64,000 nucleotides of DNA, taken from contig JBBIMA010000020.1 of the NCBI GenBank assembly GCA_037444625.1, positions 3,284 through 67,283 of the forward strand. Reading direction: 5' to 3'. Of the stretch, positions 62,701-64,000 are shown in pieces. The first letter of the stretch is position 1, and each line of letters opens with the position of its first letter. The stretch is from DTHT01 sp037444625. Its GTDB lineage: Bacteria > Acidobacteriota > Terriglobia > Bryobacterales > Bryobacteraceae. The translations under genes and the position numbers were made by a program. The notes under the pieces were generated by a model. The model was not told where the DNA came from. It did no database searches and was given only the letters and a program-made list of their open reading frames with translations.

Positions 62701-63174
62701 CGTGGGATCGCGCGGGGCGTTGCCCATGGCCAGCGGCAGGGCGGTGTAGATGTCGTTGCGCAGCGTCTGGCCCATGCGCGCATCGGCCGTGTTGACCGCC
62801 GGGGGTACGTCGGAGACCGTGATCTGCTCTGCCGTGGGGCCGATCTGGAGGGTGAAGTTCACCTCGACGGTGCTGAGCGCGTCCACCACCACTCGCTCGC
62901 GCACCACCGGCTTGAAGCCGGCCGCCTCCACCGAGACCGAATAGGTGCCCGGCGCCAGCGGCGCGATGACGTAGAAGCCCGCCGTCGTCGTCTGCCGGAC
63001 GCTCCGCGCGCTGGTGGCCGCGTTCACGGCCGTGACCGTCGCTCCGGGCACCACGGCGCCGGAAGGATCGGTGACGAGGCCCTGGATCGTGCCCGTCCCC
63101 CCGATCTGGCCGAAACAGGCGGTCCCCAGCGCCAGCCCGGCGCAGAGGAGAAACCATCCCGCGTGCGTTCGCAT
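59722..63174 (-). CDS. Oar-like TonB-dependent outer-membrane receptor
   Basis: A 1150-residue receptor. The signal peptide (WFLLCAGLALGTACFG) is followed by a carboxypeptidase-regulatory-like domain (IQGLVTDPSGAVVPGATV), a plug (EVYIEGLPLTDPAVQGEVRY) and a large barrel ending in RAVQFNARLEF with a terminal Phe. It is similar in plan to the receptor at 11089-14298, but the plug and barrel sequences differ clearly. AAGGAGG lies six nt before the ATG. A TTGACA-led promoter is upstream. The ligand is unknown. Confidence 0.93.
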   Translation of the reverse strand: MRTHAGWFLLCAGLALGTACFGQIGGTGTIQGLVTDPSGAVVPGATVTAVNAATSARSVRQTTTAGFYVIAPLAPGTYSVSVEAAGFKPVVRERVVVDALSTVEVNFTLQIGPTAEQITVSDVPPAVNTADARMGQTLRNDIYTALPLAMGNAPRDPTAFVRLMPGISGTGGTYSAGNVLGGQPNSQEVYIEGLPLTDPAVQGEVRYLSLGVSVEAIDQFQLETAGAPVQYGGQGATNFVLKSGGNQFHGALFEYFRNTLLDARGFFAVARPTEHQNEYGASLGGPVLPNRLFFFGNYDGYRYRTESRPTFYSIPTEAARRGDFSAFPGGIYDPQSTDCSRGPCSRAPFPGGRIPANRISPISDFFQSFLPPTTNSNLQNNYLGSVPYGYNNDSINGKLDFNLNERQQLYGFYTRGHRRQATPYRYGTLPLPYADARRVHEIPWTAQLRHTYVPTANLVNQMSFGLARFVGTIENVTMDGKYPQKAGLKGLPPGEADSSFPEVTFGGPNAPTRWRGTNSRANEETHNTYTFQDNLQWTRGRHSLTVGFQTQRMQVNIKDRRYGSLATWSFSNTQTAGFDSRGTLLTSTGNSYASYLLGLVNSATVVEDWVVGTGGRYRTYGWWLQDSVKATPQLTLNLGFRYDIMTPYVEVKDRMSFFDPTVPNPAVGGYPGVLRFAGRGPNGCGCRTNVRTYYYNFQPRLGVAFALTPRTALRAGYSISSTHRGATGGRGGGRSGTGLLGFSAQASFTSLDGGISPAFDWDDGVPPYQKAPFFDPTLNTGFYVGKPQGGSVTYGDPFIGGHPPRYQNWSVGFQRALPGELTLGVNYVGNNGHYLDGGPRGMWSGHIQPRYLALGNLLRSSATPANVAAAQAVFGELRLPYPNYTGAISQMLRPFPQYAGVTDLWPMVGNANYNSLQVTADKRLSHGLTVQFNYTRGKGFDDLGYRNGYVKEKAQATGSPHILNALFVYQLPFGEGRALNPSGAVLRALASRWQVSGIFTYRDGTGIGGVGASCNLPNAGSCYADYNPNFTGSVRINGPYGSGDLLGPNPPAFLDRNAFQNPAAFTFGSTPRTLAYGLRNPGSKNLDLSLRREFRLRESLKLGLQADAFNLANWVMFSGPALSIASANFGRISGQANSPRAVQFNARLEF

Positions 63175-63213
63175 TGTGACCTCCTTGGGCGGTGAGATTC
63201 GCCCCTGAGAGCT

Positions 63214-63242
63214 ATGTTGGAACTCCGCGGGGCGCGTGTCAA
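63214..63242 (-). promoter_or_regulatory. Promoter of the second Oar-like receptor
   Basis: On the minus strand: TTGACA (63242-63237), a 17 nt spacer and CAACAT (63219-63214). The -35 is perfect, the -10 weak (three of six). The leader to the ATG at 63174 would be about 33 nt and carries AAGGAGG. Confidence 0.45.
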
Positions 63243-63296
63243 CCGCCGGATGGGGGCGGGCGGCGGCTTTATGCGGCGGGAACCCGAAGGGCTGGC

Positions 63297-63383
63297 TGGT
63301 GCGGAGAGGGGGATTTGAACCCCCACGGGATCGCTCCCGCTAGCACCTCAAGCTAGTGCGTCTGCCAATTCCGCCATCTCCGC
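63297..63383 (-). tRNA. tRNA-Leu (anticodon GAG)
   Basis: On the minus strand the acceptor GCGGAGA pairs with TCTCCGC. The anticodon arm is CTAGC-TTGAGGT-GCTAG (anticodon GAG), the long class II variable arm is CGGGAGCGATCCCG, and the T-arm is GGGGG-TTCAAAT-CCCCC. Discriminator A and a CCA are encoded (63300-63297). It lies 16 nt downstream of the secG stop on the same strand, probably co-transcribed. Confidence 0.97.
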
Positions 63384-63399
63384 GACTGCCATCATGAGC

Positions 63400-63864
63400 C
63401 TACTTGCCGGCCGGCGCGGGCTGTTGGGGCGCCGGCTGCTGCGCCGGTTGCCCCTGTCCGGGCGGCGGAGGTAAGGGCAGCGGCATGGTGCTCACCGGCC
63501 GGCCCTGTTCGTCGTACAGCGTCACGCTCGGTTTGCCGGCCGGCGCGGCCGGGGCGGCCGGCGCGGCCGGAGCCGCCGGCGTTTTCACGGGCTGCCGTTC
63601 CAGCACCGTCGAACCCGCGCCCGAGCTGCGCGTGGCGATGATGGCCAGCGTCAGCGAGGTGGCCATGAAGACGCTGGCCGCCACGGTGGTGGCCTTCGAC
63701 AGCAGAGTGGCCGAACCGCGCGGGCCGAAAGCGGTTTGCGAGCCCATTCCTCCGAAGGCGCCCGCCAGATCCGCCGCCTTGCCGCTTTGCAGCAGCACGA
63801 CGATGATCAGGAAGGCGCAAACCAGAATGTGAATGACGTAAAGCAGCGTGATCAGAACCGCCAT
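63400..63864 (-). CDS. secG: Preprotein translocase subunit SecG
   Basis: A 154-residue SecG. Two transmembrane helices (TLLYVIHILVCAFLIIVVLL and TVAASVFMATSLTLAIIA) flank the conserved loop QSGKAADLAGAFGGMGSQTAFG. It assists SecYE. The last 70 residues form a low-complexity Ala/Pro tail (PAAPAAPAAP, QGQPAQQPAPQQPAP), longer than in most SecG proteins. tRNA-Leu(GAG) follows. Confidence 0.95.
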   Translation of the reverse strand: MAVLITLLYVIHILVCAFLIIVVLLQSGKAADLAGAFGGMGSQTAFGPRGSATLLSKATTVAASVFMATSLTLAIIATRSSGAGSTVLERQPVKTPAAPAAPAAPAAPAGKPSVTLYDEQGRPVSTMPLPLPPPPGQGQPAQQPAPQQPAPAGK

Positions 63865-63941
63865 GGGAAGCCTGGCGAACCGGCGCCCGCGCCGCCGGCT
63901 TCGCTTCCTCCAGTATAGGCAAGCCGCCGGGGAGGGGTCAA
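63865..63941 (-). promoter_or_regulatory. secG promoter and leader hairpins
   Basis: On the minus strand: TTGACC (63941-63936), an 18 nt spacer and TATACT (63917-63912), the best two-box promoter in the window. The leader of about 41 nt contains two mutually exclusive stems: CCGGCG/CGCCGG (63898-63893 with 63885-63880), and GAAGCC/GGCTTC (63902-63897 with 63872-63867) ending 2 nt before the ATG. No good ribosome-binding site is seen. Confidence 0.6.
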
Positions 63942-64000
63942 ACCGCCCGGGCCGTTCGGGCGGGGAGCGCGCCGGCCGGCTCTCACCCGCTCATGGCGGC

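Noticed and set aside
11089..63174. Pair of Oar-like receptors considered as a recent duplication
   Set aside because: Same architecture, but plug and barrel sequences differ strongly and the neighbourhoods are unrelated.

Overview
This is a GC-rich bacterial window (roughly two thirds G+C or more by eye). It carries several signatures of Acidobacteriota, most likely the Bryobacterales/Solibacter lineage: a VWFA-related acidobacterial domain protein, two very large exported proteins ending in the Solibacter-type TIGR03437 C-terminal domain, and two Oar-like TonB-dependent receptors with a carboxypeptidase-regulatory N-terminal domain. Taxonomy is inferred from gene content only. The window is a scaffold piece: there is a 10-N gap at 23671-23680, and the first gene runs off the left edge.

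Layout. 1-5.3 kb: a partial response regulator (-), then a degradative set (+) of heparinase II/III-like lyase, sulfatase and M55 D-aminopeptidase. 5.3-11 kb (-): a tiny PEP-CTERM protein, two similar exported helical proteins coupled to a TPR protein, and uvrA. 11-16.2 kb: an Oar-like receptor (-) divergent from an HTH protein and a MEMO-family protein with an extra N-terminal domain (+). 16.2-19.6 kb (-): the molybdenum-cofactor genes moeA-moaC-mogA followed by a VWA protein, with tRNA-His upstream. 19.6-23.6 kb: a large exported protein of unknown function (+) converging on a membrane-fused spermidine-synthase-like protein (-). 23.8-33.6 kb (-): three large extracellular proteins (beta-propeller/Ig/TIGR03437; unknown; LGFP-repeat/C39-like/TIGR03437).

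33.7-46.6 kb (-) is one continuous operon of about 13 kb: ECF sigma factor, zinc-finger anti-sigma factor, an unknown exported protein, then type II secretion genes E-F-G-H-I-J-K-L-M-C-like, a small unknown protein, and secretin D. Nearly all junctions are stop/start overlaps or gaps under 25 nt. No prepilin peptidase is present. 46.8-51 kb (+): uvrB, a DUF2520 Rossmann protein, the wreck of an iron-type alcohol dehydrogenase, and a radical SAM/SPASM protein. 51-57 kb: a parvulin lipoprotein and fabD (-), an RND pump without its adaptor (+), and a TolB-like propeller protein (-). 57-64 kb: a DinB-like protein and a NapH/NosR-like ferredoxin membrane protein (+), a methyltransferase (-), a second Oar-like receptor (-), tRNA-Leu(GAG) and secG (-).

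Together the genes suggest a heterotrophic soil-type bacterium that exports many proteins (T2SS, TonB receptors, polysaccharide lyase and sulfatase). Three signals not covered by ordinary annotation stand out. First, many genes have a -10-like hexamer only 6-12 nt before the start codon, suggesting leaderless or near-leaderless mRNAs. Second, a CRP/FNR-type dyad sits exactly at -41.5 relative to the inferred start of the ferredoxin gene. Third, an ECF sigma/anti-sigma pair is built into the head of the T2SS operon. No CRISPR array, rRNA operon, intact insertion sequence or prophage was seen.
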